Assembly: GCA_946480445.1 (NCBI GenBank)
Contig: CAMLJN010000013.1
Location: forward strand, 38,840 to 102,839
DNA from: an uncultured Buttiauxella sp.
GTDB lineage: Bacteria; Pseudomonadota; Gammaproteobacteria; Enterobacterales; Enterobacteriaceae
DNA: 64,000 nt
Reading direction: 5' to 3'
Below, one piece after another: positions 19,045 to 28,120 of the stretch; position 1 is the stretch's first letter; every line of letters begins with the position of its first letter. Under the pieces are notes generated by a model. The model was not told the origin of the DNA. It did no database searches and was given only the letters and a program-made list of their open reading frames with translations. The position numbers and the translations under genes were made by a program.

Positions 19045-19413
19045 CTACACCCCAAAGCTTTCACCGCAGCCACATTCGTGCTGCGCTTTCGGGTTGTTAA
19101 ATTTGAAGATTTCGTTTAACCCTTCGCGTACATAGTCAACCTCGGTGCCATCAATAAACGGCATGGCCGACAGGGGAACCCACAGCTTTGCACCCTCGGT
19201 TTCAAACAGAAGATCGTCTTTACTGGGTTCTTTCACGGTATCGAGCACATAGCCAAAGCCCGCGCATCCCGTTTGCTTGATGCCAAGGCGCACCCCGAGC
19301 AGGCCCGGCTGCTGAACGGTCAGATTTCGAATATGCGCGGCTGCTTCAGGGGTCAGGGTCAGCCCCTGCCAGGCAAATTCACTGGGATCGAAGCTACCTG
19401 TTTGTACATCCAT
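19045..19413 (-). CDS. sufA: A-type Fe-S carrier SufA
   Basis: A 122-residue A-type carrier with the three conserved Cys ([10 protein letters not shown] and the C-terminal ECGCGESF). It accepts clusters from SufBC2D and delivers them to targets. First gene of sufABCDSE, downstream of a Fur-type box. Confidence 0.97.
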   Translation of the reverse strand: MDVQTGSFDPSEFAWQGLTLTPEAAAHIRNLTVQQPGLLGVRLGIKQTGCAGFGYVLDTVKEPSKDDLLFETEGAKLWVPLSAMPFIDGTEVDYVREGLNEIFKFNNPKAQHECGCGESFGV

Positions 19414-19458
19414 CGTTCACCTCATTCTGTTATGCCGCCTAAAGGGCGATGCCCATGT

Positions 19459-19478
19459 TAATGATAACCATTATCAAT
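19459..19478. promoter_or_regulatory. Fur box upstream of sufA
   Basis: TAATGATAACCATTATCAAT matches the Fur 19-bp consensus (GATAATGATAATCATTATC) closely, with ATGATAA and TTATCA arms. E. coli suf is repressed by Fe-Fur and activated by OxyR and apo-IscR; those latter sites are not resolved here. Confidence 0.75.
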
Positions 19479-19996
19479 ACAACATCCTGATAACAGGGGT
19501 ATTCACGACATGCCGTTTTTTTAGACGCCTGAGATAAGGATAGACCCTGCTGAAACTCTTGCAGATAGCGAAAAGAGCTATTTAACCCGCTGAAATTGAG
19601 AGGATTTAGTCAAAGCGCACGGGCCGAATGGCCGCAAATGAAAAGATGTATAGAAAATATCTATTTATATGAGAGGCAAAGCTGAAACTTTCTTGTCATG
19701 ACGCTCAGGCCCCCACTACCCGGGTCTGTGCGGATAGGGAATTCTTTCGGGAACCGGCTCCCTGACTCCTCCTGCTACGGGCATTTGTATTGAGGGGATA
19801 AATGCCCGCGCCGTCCATCAGGCAAAGACTACAGCCCCTTTCTTATGAAATGTGACCCTGATTGCCTCATTCACGTCATCCTTGTGCAGATCGCAAGGCT
19901 TAACCCAGACGGGCTTGAAACGCTTCATTAGCAGATAAGCCGCTCCTCGTCAGGTTCCGCGCTGAAAACCTTAACGAGAGCGACTTTCGCGTAAAC
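19479..19996. other. sufA-menI intergenic region with a strong hairpin
   Basis: In E. coli this gap holds the sRNA gene rydB and ydiH. I find no ORF resembling ydiH. A GC-rich stretch at 19700-19810 contains a perfect nine-base-pair inverted repeat (CGGGCATTT 19778-19786 / AAATGCCCG 19800-19808), preceded by further imperfect stems around CGGGAACCGGCTCCCTG. It may be a structured RNA, but I cannot confirm that it is rydB. Confidence 0.35.
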
Positions 19997-20407
19997 TCAA
20001 ACCACCGCCGTCGTTAAACGTGAGGTGCAGCACAGCCTTCCCTGCTCGTCGCTGATGTCAATTTGCCATACCTGATGGCGGCGGCCGACGTGCACCGCTT
20101 TGCAGACACCACGCACGATGCCTTCCCGCGCAGAGCGCAGATGGTTGGCGTTAATTTCAAGCCCGACGACCTTCTGCTCGCCTTCACAGCACAGATAGCC
20201 TGCCACCGAACCGAGCGTTTCTGCCAGCACAACGGATGCACCGCCGTGCAGCAGGCCAAACGGCTGGCGGGTGCGATTATCGACCGGCATAGTGGCTTCC
20301 AGCTCGTCATTGCCTATGCGGGTAAAGACGATGCCGACATGGCCGACCATATTTCCGGCGCTCATGGCATTCAGCGCCTCAAGACTGGCTTCACGTGTCC
20401 AGATCAT
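19997..20407 (-). CDS. menI: 1,4-dihydroxy-2-naphthoyl-CoA thioesterase (YdiI)
   Basis: A 136-residue hotdog-fold thioesterase equal in length to E. coli MenI. It hydrolyses DHNA-CoA in menaquinone synthesis and also accepts other acyl-CoAs. [18 protein letters not shown] carries the family motif, with catalytic Glu in the helix. Its start overlaps the ydiJ stop by 4 bases, so the two form an operon. Confidence 0.95.
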   Translation of the reverse strand: MIWTREASLEALNAMSAGNMVGHVGIVFTRIGNDELEATMPVDNRTRQPFGLLHGGASVVLAETLGSVAGYLCCEGEQKVVGLEINANHLRSAREGIVRGVCKAVHVGRRHQVWQIDISDEQGRLCCTSRLTTAVV

Positions 20408-23400
20408 CCCATCATCTCCAGTAGCGCCTGTAACGGATGGCGCACGCCGTTACCTTCAATACGTTTCACCTGGCTGCGGCAGGAATAGCCCGTCGCCAGG
20501 CAGCGCTGCCGCGGCAGACGCTGCATCGCCTGATGCCAGGAAAGCTCGTAAATACCCAGAGAGTTAGCGTGATTTTTGACCTCATGGCCGTAGGTTCCCG
20601 CCATGCCGCAGCAGCCCACGCTGACGTTTTCCAGCTTCGCGCCAAAACGGGCAAAAATAGACGCCCATTGATTTGGCGCGGCTGGCAATGCCGTCACTTC
20701 CGTGCAGTGGCCAAACAGATACCAGGACTCGCCGCCCACGGCGGTCGAATCACGATCGGCCAGGACGCCCGTCAGCCATTCATGGACCAGCTGCACATGG
20801 AACTCACCGCGCTCTTCCCCCAGGGTTTGTTTGTACTCATCCCGGTAGCAAAGCACCAGCGCCGGATCGACCCCCACCATCGGCATACCAAGCTTCGCCA
20901 CGCGATTAAGGAACTCAGACGTTTTCCGGGCCGTGCGGGCAAACTTTTGCAGGAAGCCTTTAATGTGCTGCGCTTTGCCATTCGGTGAGAACGGCAGCAC
21001 CACAGGCGCAAGCCCCAGTTTCTCCACCAGACGTACAAAATCAGCCACCACCTGCGCGTCGTAGTAGCTGGTGAAAGGATCCTGAACCACCAGCACCGTT
21101 TTAGCCCTTTGCTCCACGCTGTATCCTTCCAGCTGCTCAAGCGTGGTATTCGCCGAGCGGTGCCCAACGAGCTGCTGCTGTAACGAGGGGGTTGAAAGCA
21201 TCGGCAAATCGACCATGCCGATATGTTTTTGCGACAGGTTGCGCACCCAGGGCTGGCTCATAAAGAAGTTAAAGGTTTTTGGCGCCCTCGCCATAAGCGG
21301 AGCATAGCTTTCCACCGTGGCAACCAAGTGATCGCGCGCCGGGCGCAAATAGCGGGTGTGATAAAGCTGAAGGAAACGAGAGCGGAATGCCGGTACGTCG
21401 ATTTTAATCGGGCATTGGGTGGAGCAAGCTTTACAGGCCAGACAGCCAGACATTGCCTCTTTCACTTCATGCGAGAAATCATATTCGCCCTTACGGGCAT
21501 GCCAGGTATTGCGGCTTCTTTCGATTAGCCCGCGCAGGCTGGCCCGCTGTTCCGGCAACTGTTTTTCCAGCGCCTCCGGGTCAACGCCGCGATCGGCCAG
21601 CAGACGTAGCCATTCGCGCGTCAGCGTCGCACGGCCTTTCGGCGAATGTATGCGGTTGCTGGTGATCTTCATCGACGGACACATCGGACTTTTCACATCG
21701 AAATTAAAGCACAGGCCGTTGCCGTTGCACTCCATTGCGCCGCGCCAGGAAGTGCGCACGGCAATCGGGATCTGTCTGTCAAAAGTGCCGCGTTTAGCCG
21801 CGTCCACCTGCATCATCGGGTCGTCAACACCGAGCGGCGGGCAGATTTTACCGGGGTTCAGGCGGTTATCAGGATCGAAGGCGGCTTTGATGCGCCGTAA
21901 TTCTTCAAACAGCGCCTCACCGAAGAACGCCGGGCTGTATTCTGCGCGGAATCCTTTGCCGTGCTCTCCCCACAGCAGGCCGCCATATTTCGCCGTCAGC
22001 GCAACAACCTCATCGGAAATGCGCTTCATCAGCACTTCCTGGTGTGGATCACACATATCCAGCGCCGGGCGAACGTGTAGCACGCCTGCGTCAACGTGGC
22101 CGAACATGCCATAGCTCAGGTTATGGCTGTCCAGCAACGCACGGAACTCAGCAATGTAATCGGCAAGATGATGCGGCGGTACGCAGGTATCTTCCGCAAA
22201 CGGAATAGGTTTAGCCTGTCCCTTCGCATTTCCGAGCAGCCCCACGGCTTTTTTACGCATGCCGTAGATGCGTTCTATGCCGGCCAGGTCGCTGCAAATC
22301 TGCCAGCCAATCACCCCGCCTTCGCCCTGGGCCATCAGCGAATCCAGACGTTCGCAAAGCGAAGCAACCTGCCCTTCGATTAACTCAGGATCGTCACCGG
22401 CAAACTCAACGATGTTCAGACCCAGCATCTCTTTGTCCGGGACGTCGGTAATTAGCTCGCTCACCGAATGCCAGACGATATCTTCCCGCGCCAGGTTTAA
22501 TACTTTCGAGTCTACCGTTTCCACAGACAGCGCCCGTGCCTCCACCATAAACGGGGCATTGCGCAGCGCAGAATCAAACGAGTCGTACTTGATATTCACC
22601 AGGCACCGCACTTTCGGCAGCCTGGTAATATCCAGCTTCGCTTCGGTAATAAACGCCAGCGTGCCTTCGGAACCGGTAAGGATACGAGTCAGATCGAACC
22701 GCGAGAGGTCGTCGTTAAAGACGTGGCGTAAATCGTAACCCGTCAGGAAACGATTTAACTTCGGGAATTTGTCGATAATCAGCTGGCGCTGTTCACGGCA
22801 GCGCCCATAAACCGTACGGTAGATTTTACCGATCGGACTTTCATCGCGGCCCAGATCTTCGGCTAAAGCAGAAGACATCGGGTGCGTATCGAGGATCTCG
22901 CCGCCCAGCAGCACGGCACGCACGCCCATAACGTGGTCAGACGTTTTGCCGTAGACCAGGGAACCCTGCCCGGAGGCATCGGTATTGATCATGCCGCCGA
23001 GCGTAGCCCGGTTGCTGGTGGAAAGTTCCGGAGCAAAGAAATAGCCGTAAGGCTTTAAATACTGGTTGAGCTGGTCTTTAATCACCCCGGCTTCCACGCG
23101 CACCCAGCCCTGCTCAGGGTTAATTTCAATGATGCGATTCATATAGCGGGACATGTCAACCACGATGCCTTTATTCAGCGCCTGGCCGTTGGTGCCGGTG
23201 CCGCCGCCGCGAGGCGTGAAGACCAGCGGTTTAAAGCGCTCTTCGCAGGCCAGGCGGGCCAGCAGCGCCACATCCGCCGTGGAACGAGGGAATAACACCG
23301 CATCCGGTAGCAGCTGATAAATGCTGTTATCCGTTGCCATGGTCAGCCGATCAGCGTAGCTGGTGGCGGTATCACCGGTAAAACCTTGTTGCTCAAGTGC

Positions 23401-23460
23401 CTGGATAAAATTAAGCACCAGCTGAACCAACCCCGGCGCCTGAGAAATTTGTGGGATCAT
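20404..23460 (-). CDS. ydiJ: FAD/Fe-S D-2-hydroxy acid dehydrogenase YdiJ
   Basis: A 1018-residue fused oxidoreductase, the same length as E. coli YdiJ. The N-terminal half is a PCMH-type FAD domain ([12 protein letters not shown] around residue 85) with an FAD-oxidase C domain. From about 560 on are Fe-S binding segments, including [12 protein letters not shown], and the C-terminal CCG domain ([12 protein letters not shown]). YdiJ homologues are reported as D-2-hydroxyglutarate dehydrogenases that pass electrons to the respiratory chain; I rely on memory for this. It is cotranscribed with menI. Confidence 0.93.
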   Translation of the reverse strand: MIPQISQAPGLVQLVLNFIQALEQQGFTGDTATSYADRLTMATDNSIYQLLPDAVLFPRSTADVALLARLACEERFKPLVFTPRGGGTGTNGQALNKGIVVDMSRYMNRIIEINPEQGWVRVEAGVIKDQLNQYLKPYGYFFAPELSTSNRATLGGMINTDASGQGSLVYGKTSDHVMGVRAVLLGGEILDTHPMSSALAEDLGRDESPIGKIYRTVYGRCREQRQLIIDKFPKLNRFLTGYDLRHVFNDDLSRFDLTRILTGSEGTLAFITEAKLDITRLPKVRCLVNIKYDSFDSALRNAPFMVEARALSVETVDSKVLNLAREDIVWHSVSELITDVPDKEMLGLNIVEFAGDDPELIEGQVASLCERLDSLMAQGEGGVIGWQICSDLAGIERIYGMRKKAVGLLGNAKGQAKPIPFAEDTCVPPHHLADYIAEFRALLDSHNLSYGMFGHVDAGVLHVRPALDMCDPHQEVLMKRISDEVVALTAKYGGLLWGEHGKGFRAEYSPAFFGEALFEELRRIKAAFDPDNRLNPGKICPPLGVDDPMMQVDAAKRGTFDRQIPIAVRTSWRGAMECNGNGLCFNFDVKSPMCPSMKITSNRIHSPKGRATLTREWLRLLADRGVDPEALEKQLPEQRASLRGLIERSRNTWHARKGEYDFSHEVKEAMSGCLACKACSTQCPIKIDVPAFRSRFLQLYHTRYLRPARDHLVATVESYAPLMARAPKTFNFFMSQPWVRNLSQKHIGMVDLPMLSTPSLQQQLVGHRSANTTLEQLEGYSVEQRAKTVLVVQDPFTSYYDAQVVADFVRLVEKLGLAPVVLPFSPNGKAQHIKGFLQKFARTARKTSEFLNRVAKLGMPMVGVDPALVLCYRDEYKQTLGEERGEFHVQLVHEWLTGVLADRDSTAVGGESWYLFGHCTEVTALPAAPNQWASIFARFGAKLENVSVGCCGMAGTYGHEVKNHANSLGIYELSWHQAMQRLPRQRCLATGYSCRSQVKRIEGNGVRHPLQALLEMMG

Positions 23461-23497
23461 TGACTGGTCGACCCTGCCTGACGTTATTTAAGTTGTG

Positions 23498-23513
23498 AGT
23501 TATCGTTTGCGTG
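23498..23513. promoter_or_regulatory. Candidate PurR box between ydiJ and ydiK
   Basis: AGTTATCGTTTGCGTG contains the PurR half CGTTTGCGT, the reverse complement of the consensus ACGCAAACG. It lies 150 bases before ydiK and 40 bases before ydiJ. From memory, ydiK is a predicted PurR target in comparative regulon sets. Confidence 0.45.
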
Positions 23514-23665
23514 TACTGCCTTTCGTTTTTATCACATTTTTTTCTCACAAGCGCGTCTTGTTTGCGGCTGTCAAAAATCGAGAAAATACATCATCATTAA
23601 GCTATCTGCTTCGCGGTTTAACGCAGGCACTGTGCCATGCGTCTTCTTTTAAGGTGATTTTTTCT

Positions 23666-24784
23666 ATGGTCAAAGTTAGCCAGCCCAAGGATCTGCTGCA
23701 GATCCTGCTGTCCGTGCTGTTTATCTCGGTGATGATTATCGCCTGTATATGGATTGTCCGGCCCTTTATTCTCGGCTTTGCCTGGGCGGGTACCGTTGTG
23801 CTCTCCACCTGGCCGGTGATGCTGAAATTCCAGCGATTATTATGGGGCAAGCGCTCGCTGGCCGTGCTGGTGATGACCCTGCTGCTGCTGATGCTGTTTG
23901 TGATCCCGGTGGCGCTGCTGGTTAACAGCCTGGTGGATAATAGTGGCCCGCTGATTAACTGGGCGACCAAAGGCAATATGGCATTGCCAACCTTTGAATG
24001 GCTGCACTCCATTCCGCTTATCGGGGATAAACTTTATGCCGCCTGGAACACGCTTGTTCAAAGCGGTGGCAGTGCGATTATGACAAAAGTCCGTCCGTAT
24101 ATCGGCACCACCACAACCTGGTTCTTAGGCCAGGCCGTGCACATTGGCAGCTTCCTGATGCACTGCGGCCTGATGCTGCTGTTCAGCGTGCTGCTCTACG
24201 CCAAAGGTGAAACCCTGGGCAACGGTATACGTCATTTCGCCTTCCGTCTGGCGGGCCAGCGCGGCGACGCGGCGGTTCTGCTGGCGGGACAGGCTATTCG
24301 TGCCGTGGCGCTGGGCGTGGTGGTGACCGCGCTGGCTCAGTCTGTGCTGGGTGGCATTGGTCTGGCGGTGGCGGGCATTCCAAATGCCACCCTGCTGACC
24401 GTGGTGATGATGCTGTGCTGCCTGGTGCAGATTGGTCCGCTGCTGGTGCTCGTCCCTTCCATTGCCTGGCTCTACTGGAGCGGTGATACGACATGGGGCA
24501 CCGTGCTGCTGGTCTGGAGCTGCGTGGTGGGCACCATGGACAACTTTATCCGTCCGGTGCTGATTCGCATGGGGGCGGATCTGCCGTTGATTCTTATCCT
24601 CTCCGGCGTGATCGGCGGGCTGATCGCCTTCGGGATGATCGGTCTGTTTATTGGCCCGGTACTGCTGGCCGTATCTTATCGTCTGATTTCAGTGTGGATG
24701 CATGAAGCCCCGCCGCCGCAGGCTGACCCGGAAGAAGTGGTTGAGCTGCTTGAGGAGCAAGAAGAAATCAAAGCCACGAAGTAA
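23666..24784 (+). CDS. ydiK: AI-2E/UPF0118 family membrane protein YdiK
   Basis: A 372-residue inner-membrane protein with about eight helices in the AI-2E transporter family (E. coli YdiK 370). The N-terminal MVKVSQPKDLLQILLSVLF matches the E. coli start. The open frame extends 57 codons upstream, but the ATG at 23666 has AAGGTG nearby and fits the family. The C-terminal tail is acidic. Substrate unknown; a purine link is only suggested by the candidate PurR box. Confidence 0.92.
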   Translation: MVKVSQPKDLLQILLSVLFISVMIIACIWIVRPFILGFAWAGTVVLSTWPVMLKFQRLLWGKRSLAVLVMTLLLLMLFVIPVALLVNSLVDNSGPLINWATKGNMALPTFEWLHSIPLIGDKLYAAWNTLVQSGGSAIMTKVRPYIGTTTTWFLGQAVHIGSFLMHCGLMLLFSVLLYAKGETLGNGIRHFAFRLAGQRGDAAVLLAGQAIRAVALGVVVTALAQSVLGGIGLAVAGIPNATLLTVVMMLCCLVQIGPLLVLVPSIAWLYWSGDTTWGTVLLVWSCVVGTMDNFIRPVLIRMGADLPLILILSGVIGGLIAFGMIGLFIGPVLLAVSYRLISVWMHEAPPPQADPEEVVELLEEQEEIKATK

Positions 24785-24932
24785 TCCTCACCTCCCTCAC
24801 AGCCGTGGGGGAGTCTTTCCCCACAATGATTAACGAATCTAATCAATCTCTCATTGCCTTCCCGGTCACTACGCCCTTGATTTTATTGATAGCCGGTTAT
24901 GTGACGCTAAACGTTAACCAGCCGTTAACTAT

Positions 24933-24948
24933 TGAGACGAATCCGAGA
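24933..24948. promoter_or_regulatory. RcsB box of rprA
   Basis: TGAGACGAATCCGAGA resembles the RcsB-binding sequence known upstream of E. coli rprA. It is followed by TACTAT (24970-24975) as a -10 six bases before the RNA start, fitting Rcs-controlled transcription. Confidence 0.65.
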
Positions 24949-24981
24949 GACTCCTCCGCTGAGGATGCCTACTATTACCAC

Positions 24982-25086
24982 ACGGTTATGAATCAACACC
25001 TTGATTTATAAGCATGGAAATCCCCTGAGTGAAACAATGAATTGCTGTGTGTAGTCTTTGCCCATCTCAACGATGGGCTTTTTTTT
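24982..25086 (+). ncRNA. rprA: RprA small regulatory RNA
   Basis: About 105 bases, nearly identical to E. coli RprA in the recognised blocks: 5-prime ACGGTTATGAATCAACACCT, the central GCATGGAAATCCCCTGAGTG (which pairs with the rpoS leader) and the terminator stem GCCCATC / GATGGGC followed by T8. RprA, with Hfq, opens the rpoS leader hairpin and also acts on csgD and ydaM. Its place after ydiK is as in E. coli. Confidence 0.95.
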
Positions 25087-25118
25087 ACCTTTTTTGCGCC
25101 GAATACCCTGTTCAGCGC

Positions 25119-25145
25119 AAAAAAAAGCCCCTCATGGAGGGGCCT
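25119..25145 (-). terminator. rluB terminator
   Basis: On the minus strand GCCCCTC / GAGGGGC closes a three-base loop and is followed by a run of T; it lies 19 bases after the rluB stop and faces the rprA terminator. Confidence 0.9.
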
Positions 25146-25164
25146 GATGTAACTTGATATGGCT

Positions 25165-26046
25165 TTAGCTGCTGCGACCACCGGAGCGGCGACCCCCGCC
25201 GGCAACCTGAGTGTGACGTTTAACAGCGCGACGAATCTGGTTCGCCTTCATGCGACGACGGTCTTTCTCCACCGCCACTTTACTTGCCGTTTCAGCAGGC
25301 AGCTCCACCAGCGTACGCAGGTAGTTGGTCTGTGCCAGATCCAGTTCGGTATAGCCCCCGCGCGGTAAACCTTTTGGCAGCTGAATATCACCGTAACGCA
25401 CGCGAATCAGGCGACTAACCTGCACGCCCACCGCTTCCCAAAGACGGCGCACCTCACGGTTACGGCCTTCGGTCAGGGTAACGTTATACCACTGGTTAAT
25501 GCCTTCCCCACCGGTAAACTTGATGGTTTTAAAGGCGGCAGGGCCGTCTTCCAGCTGAACGCCTCGGCCCAGCTGCTTCACTTTGTCCTCGTCGATCTGC
25601 CCAAAGACGCGCACGGCGTATTCACGTTCAACTTCACGACTAGGGTGCATCAGGCGGTTAGCCAGCTCCCCGTCGGTAGTGAACAGCAGCAGGCCGCAGG
25701 TGTTCACATCCAGACGCCCTACGGCAATCCAGCGTGCGCCACGCAGCTTAGGCAGACGGTCAAACACCGTTGGACGCCCTTCCGGGTCGTTACGGGTACA
25801 CAACTCGCCTTCCGGCTTGTAATAAGCCAGCACGCGACAAATCTGTTCGGCGGATTCTTTAATAGAGATCAGGTGACCATCAATACGGATTTTCAGGGCC
25901 TGAGTCACTTCAACGCGGTCGCCCAGGGTGGCAATTTTGCCATCTACGCTGACTCGTCCTGCTGAAATAATGGTTTCGATTTCACGGCGTGAACCGTGGC
26001 CGGCGCGAGCCAGGACTTTTTGTAACTTTTCGCTCTTATCGCTCAT
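25165..26046 (-). CDS. rluB: 23S rRNA pseudouridine(2605) synthase
   Basis: A 293-residue RsuA-type pseudouridine synthase (E. coli RluB 291). The N-terminal S4 domain ([17 protein letters not shown]) is followed by the catalytic domain with the active Asp in [18 protein letters not shown]. The C-terminal tail is Arg/Gly-rich (ending [11 protein letters not shown]). It modifies U2605 of 23S rRNA. In E. coli it neighbours yciQ and btuR; here neither is present. Confidence 0.95.
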   Translation of the reverse strand: MSDKSEKLQKVLARAGHGSRREIETIISAGRVSVDGKIATLGDRVEVTQALKIRIDGHLISIKESAEQICRVLAYYKPEGELCTRNDPEGRPTVFDRLPKLRGARWIAVGRLDVNTCGLLLFTTDGELANRLMHPSREVEREYAVRVFGQIDEDKVKQLGRGVQLEDGPAAFKTIKFTGGEGINQWYNVTLTEGRNREVRRLWEAVGVQVSRLIRVRYGDIQLPKGLPRGGYTELDLAQTNYLRTLVELPAETASKVAVEKDRRRMKANQIRRAVKRHTQVAGGGRRSGGRSS

Positions 26047-26588
26047 TGAGCTTCCTCGGTGTCGCCTTCACAGGCGTCTGGTATACTTTCTAAAACAACG
26101 AGTTAGCATCAACATCAACCTAACTCACTGATCTGTAACTCTGTCATGGTACACAGCATGGCAAACAACGTGTCACACAAGCTGTCACACAAATGATTCG
26201 TGGGCGCACATACTACACTAACTTTAGACTAAATGATTCAACAAGTTTTGTGCGCTTAAGTCTCGGTACTGAATTATCAGACGCCATCAGAGTTTGCAGC
26301 ACGGTGGCGAAATGGAAAATGTGAAGGTAAACAAACCGACATTACTAACGGACGGTTGTATCTAATACTGGAGGCAGGTCAGTTCGTCTATAAAACCCGG
26401 TCGAAACACTGCCCGTACAGCAAGAGTTTTGACTCATTCGACGATGACAATTAGGGAAATACCGTTTGGGATCTCAGAGTTTGCCCATGTGTTCGTTCCG
26501 CTAAAATCAGACTCTGGGAAAGCATTTCCTGTTGTCCATGGCTGCATTGTACGTAAAATGACCAGACAGATTTGGGAAAGGAGGCTTT
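26047..26588. other. Variable intergenic region upstream of the DUF4225-like gene
   Basis: AT-rich DNA of a different look from the flanking core genes. It holds a short frame resembling an integrase N-terminus (26193-26324), an 11-base direct repeat TCAGAGTTTGC at 26287-26297 and 26474-26484, and the ribosome binding site of the next gene. No intact gene is seen. In E. coli yciQ lies here. Confidence 0.45.
26193..26324 (+). pseudogene. Possible N-terminal remnant of a phage-type integrase
   Basis: A 43-codon ATG frame includes RTYYTNFRLNDSTSFVRLSL followed by GTELSDAI. The pattern (R-x-x-Y-Y-x-x-F-R, then R-L-S-L-G-T) resembles the first strands of the N-terminal domain of some tyrosine recombinases. 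It stops after 43 residues and no catalytic domain follows, so if real it is a fragment. The call rests on pattern memory only. Confidence 0.3.
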
Positions 26589-27394
26589 ATGGATATCTCG
26601 CTGCTTAATAGGGGATGGAACAGAACATGGTCAGATACCATGGTGAATCTGGAAGCCCGGAAACTCATCGAAACTGCAAATCGGCTGTCAGCATTCTATT
26701 TGCAAGATGGTCTTACACGTATCAAGTTTGTCGAAGAGATAAGGCAGGTCGTAGAGAAAGAATTTGAAACTGCACGACGGGCCAAAACCGAAGAAGAATG
26801 CATCGCATGTATCAAAAATCTGCGTGCCGAAACAGATAATCTACAAGAACAAGAACGCCTGTTAAGAACCAGAGCCGCTAAACTTTATGCAAAGGTCGAG
26901 TTTGTCAGGGAAAACAATAAAATCGTCGGATACGTGATTTCGGCAATCCATATAGTGGTATCTGGAGCGGCATTATTTGGTGGAATGGTTATGATGTCCA
27001 CTATGACCCCTGTCGGAGTTCTTGCAGGTGCAGTTTTATTCGTTGATGGTATTAACGGTATAACAAAAGAAGCAAGCCATCTTCGCTATGGTGAACAATC
27101 CAAATCGGAAGGCATTTTTGCTGATGGCGCAATGGAAACCGCACAATTTTTGGGGTTTAGCTCAAAAAATGGGTTAGCTTTTTATAATGCGGTGACTCTG
27201 GGGCTAGTGTCTATAGCATCTTCGGCTTAGCAAGGAAACCAGGGGCCTGGCGATTATTTCGTTGGTTACCGCGTGATTACTACCGAAAAGTTGACACAAT
27301 GAGCAAGCCCAGGCTAACGATGAAAATCGCTGGATATGGTGTCAAAGCGAAAGTCATTTTTGATCTTCTGGCTACTGATAACAGTACTGATTAA
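26589..27394 (+). pseudogene. DUF4225-like membrane protein gene, frameshifted
   Basis: The first frame (26589-27230) gives 213 residues: an N-terminal helical, charged part (about 20-110), then two hydrophobic segments (IVGYVISAIHIVVSGAALFG and TPVGVLAGAVLFVDGI). It stops just after YNAVTLG. The next frame from 27203 continues ASVYSIFGLARKPGAWRLF and on to a stop at 27394, the expected C-terminus. The join is at a run of four G (27200-27203); five G would restore one 268-residue reading frame. From memory the layout matches DUF4225 proteins of enterobacteria, of unknown function. AGGAGG precedes the start. Pseudogene, recent mutation, or sequencing error cannot be told apart here. Confidence 0.7.
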
Positions 27395-27705
27395 GATTTG
27401 TTCGCCCTACAGAATCGCCAGGATTTATAAGCAAGCACAGGCGGTTGTATAAAAATTGCAACCGCTGCTCCACAAGAAAGGCCAATAGCACCAGAGAAAA
27501 CACTCTGCTCAGATGGGAATATCACAAGAAAAATGAATACAGCAAGGCAACCGGATACAACCCACACAGCAAGAATAAAACGCCTGGCCAGGTCCCTGAT
27601 GGCATTCCCCAACGTTCCGCCATAGCTTTCAACGTTGTTCTTTATTTTCTGCAAATCCGATGGTGTAAAGCCAGAACTCAACAAAACCTCATCAGTAACA
27701 TCCAT
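27391..27705 (-). CDS. Small two-helix membrane protein, convergent with the DUF4225-like gene
   Basis: A 104-residue protein: a charged N-terminus (MDVTDEVLLSSGFTPSDLQK), then two membrane helices (about 44-64 and 70-90) and a short basic tail. I do not recognise a named family. AGAGGA lies six bases before the ATG. Its stop codon overlaps the restored stop of the DUF4225-like gene within TTAA, suggesting that the two genes travel as a pair; an immunity or partner role is a guess. Confidence 0.65.
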   Translation of the reverse strand: MDVTDEVLLSSGFTPSDLQKIKNNVESYGGTLGNAIRDLARRFILAVWVVSGCLAVFIFLVIFPSEQSVFSGAIGLSCGAAVAIFIQPPVLAYKSWRFCRANKS

Positions 27706-27714
27706 ATTGTCCTC

Positions 27715-27870
27715 TCAGCATTTCTTAACTCTTAACTGGCGATGGTCCTCACGATCATACTGATGAACTTTACAGCATTCCACATGATGTTTGTGCAATG
27801 TATCAGATTTCAGACAATAGCAGCCATAAAGCCCCGTTAGTGGTACAAGCAACAAGCGTAGCGACTTCAT
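27715..27870 (-). CDS. Small putative lipoprotein, 51 residues
   Basis: A 51-residue frame: MKSLRLLLVPLTGLYGCYCL has a positive start, a hydrophobic stretch and LYGC as a possible lipobox. The rest is polar and rich in His, Cys and charged residues (for example HKHHVECCKVHQYDRED). It starts one base after the stop of the 30-codon frame upstream and ends 9 bases before the membrane-protein gene, as in an operon. No family recognised. Confidence 0.5.
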   Translation of the reverse strand: MKSLRLLLVPLTGLYGCYCLKSDTLHKHHVECCKVHQYDREDHRQLRVKKC

Positions 27871-27871
27871 C

Positions 27872-27964
27872 TTAATACCACTCCAGATTGTCTATAACAC
27901 CTAACAAATCAGCCAGCGGGAGACGGTGAGTATAACGGGCGTTGTACAGTCGTTTGTTGGTCAT
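27872..27964 (-). CDS. Possible 30-residue ORF at the head of the small operon
   Basis: ATG frame of 30 residues, starting MTNKRLYNARYTHRLPLADL and ending NLEWY, that ends one base before the next start codon. The composition looks protein-like and the tight spacing suggests coupled translation. GGA in the ribosome-binding position lies within a hairpin (27970-27985). It could be a leader peptide controlling the genes behind it. Confidence 0.38.
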   Translation of the reverse strand: MTNKRLYNARYTHRLPLADLLGVIDNLEWY

Positions 27965-27969
27965 CGTGT

Positions 27970-27985
27970 GACATCCATTGATGTC
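27970..27985 (-). promoter_or_regulatory. Hairpin covering a ribosome binding site
   Basis: GACATC, loop AATG on the minus strand, GATGTC is a perfect six-pair stem ending five bases before the ATG at 27964. The only Shine-Dalgarno-like bases (GGA) sit at the start of the second arm. A further imperfect match pairs TCATCGTGTGA with TCTCACACGATAA (28002-28020). These could gate translation of the small operon. Confidence 0.4.
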
Positions 27986-28061
27986 AAATCAATAGGTTAG
28001 ATTCATCTCACACGATAAGTTATTGATTCAACGCGCTGTTTGTAGGCCTCCACAGGCGTCG

Positions 28062-28091
28062 AAATGGGGTCATGGGGCATACACCCCATTT
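28062..28091. terminator. Inverted repeat after yciO
   Basis: AAATGGGGT and ACCCCATTT are a perfect nine-base inverted repeat about 30 bases past the yciO stop. It probably ends the rnm-yciO transcript, although the T tract is only three to four bases. Confidence 0.5.
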
Positions 28092-28120
28092 TAGGCCGCA
28101 CGGTATAGCCGCAGACAGTA

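Noticed and set aside
24805..25011. 68-codon plus frame overlapping rprA
   Set aside because: It runs through the RprA promoter, Rcs box and 5-prime part of the RNA; the RNA identity explains the conservation.
26287..26484. Two copies of TCAGAGTTTGC as integration att repeats
   Set aside because: Only 11 bases, both on the same side of the island and not bracketing the cargo; probably chance.
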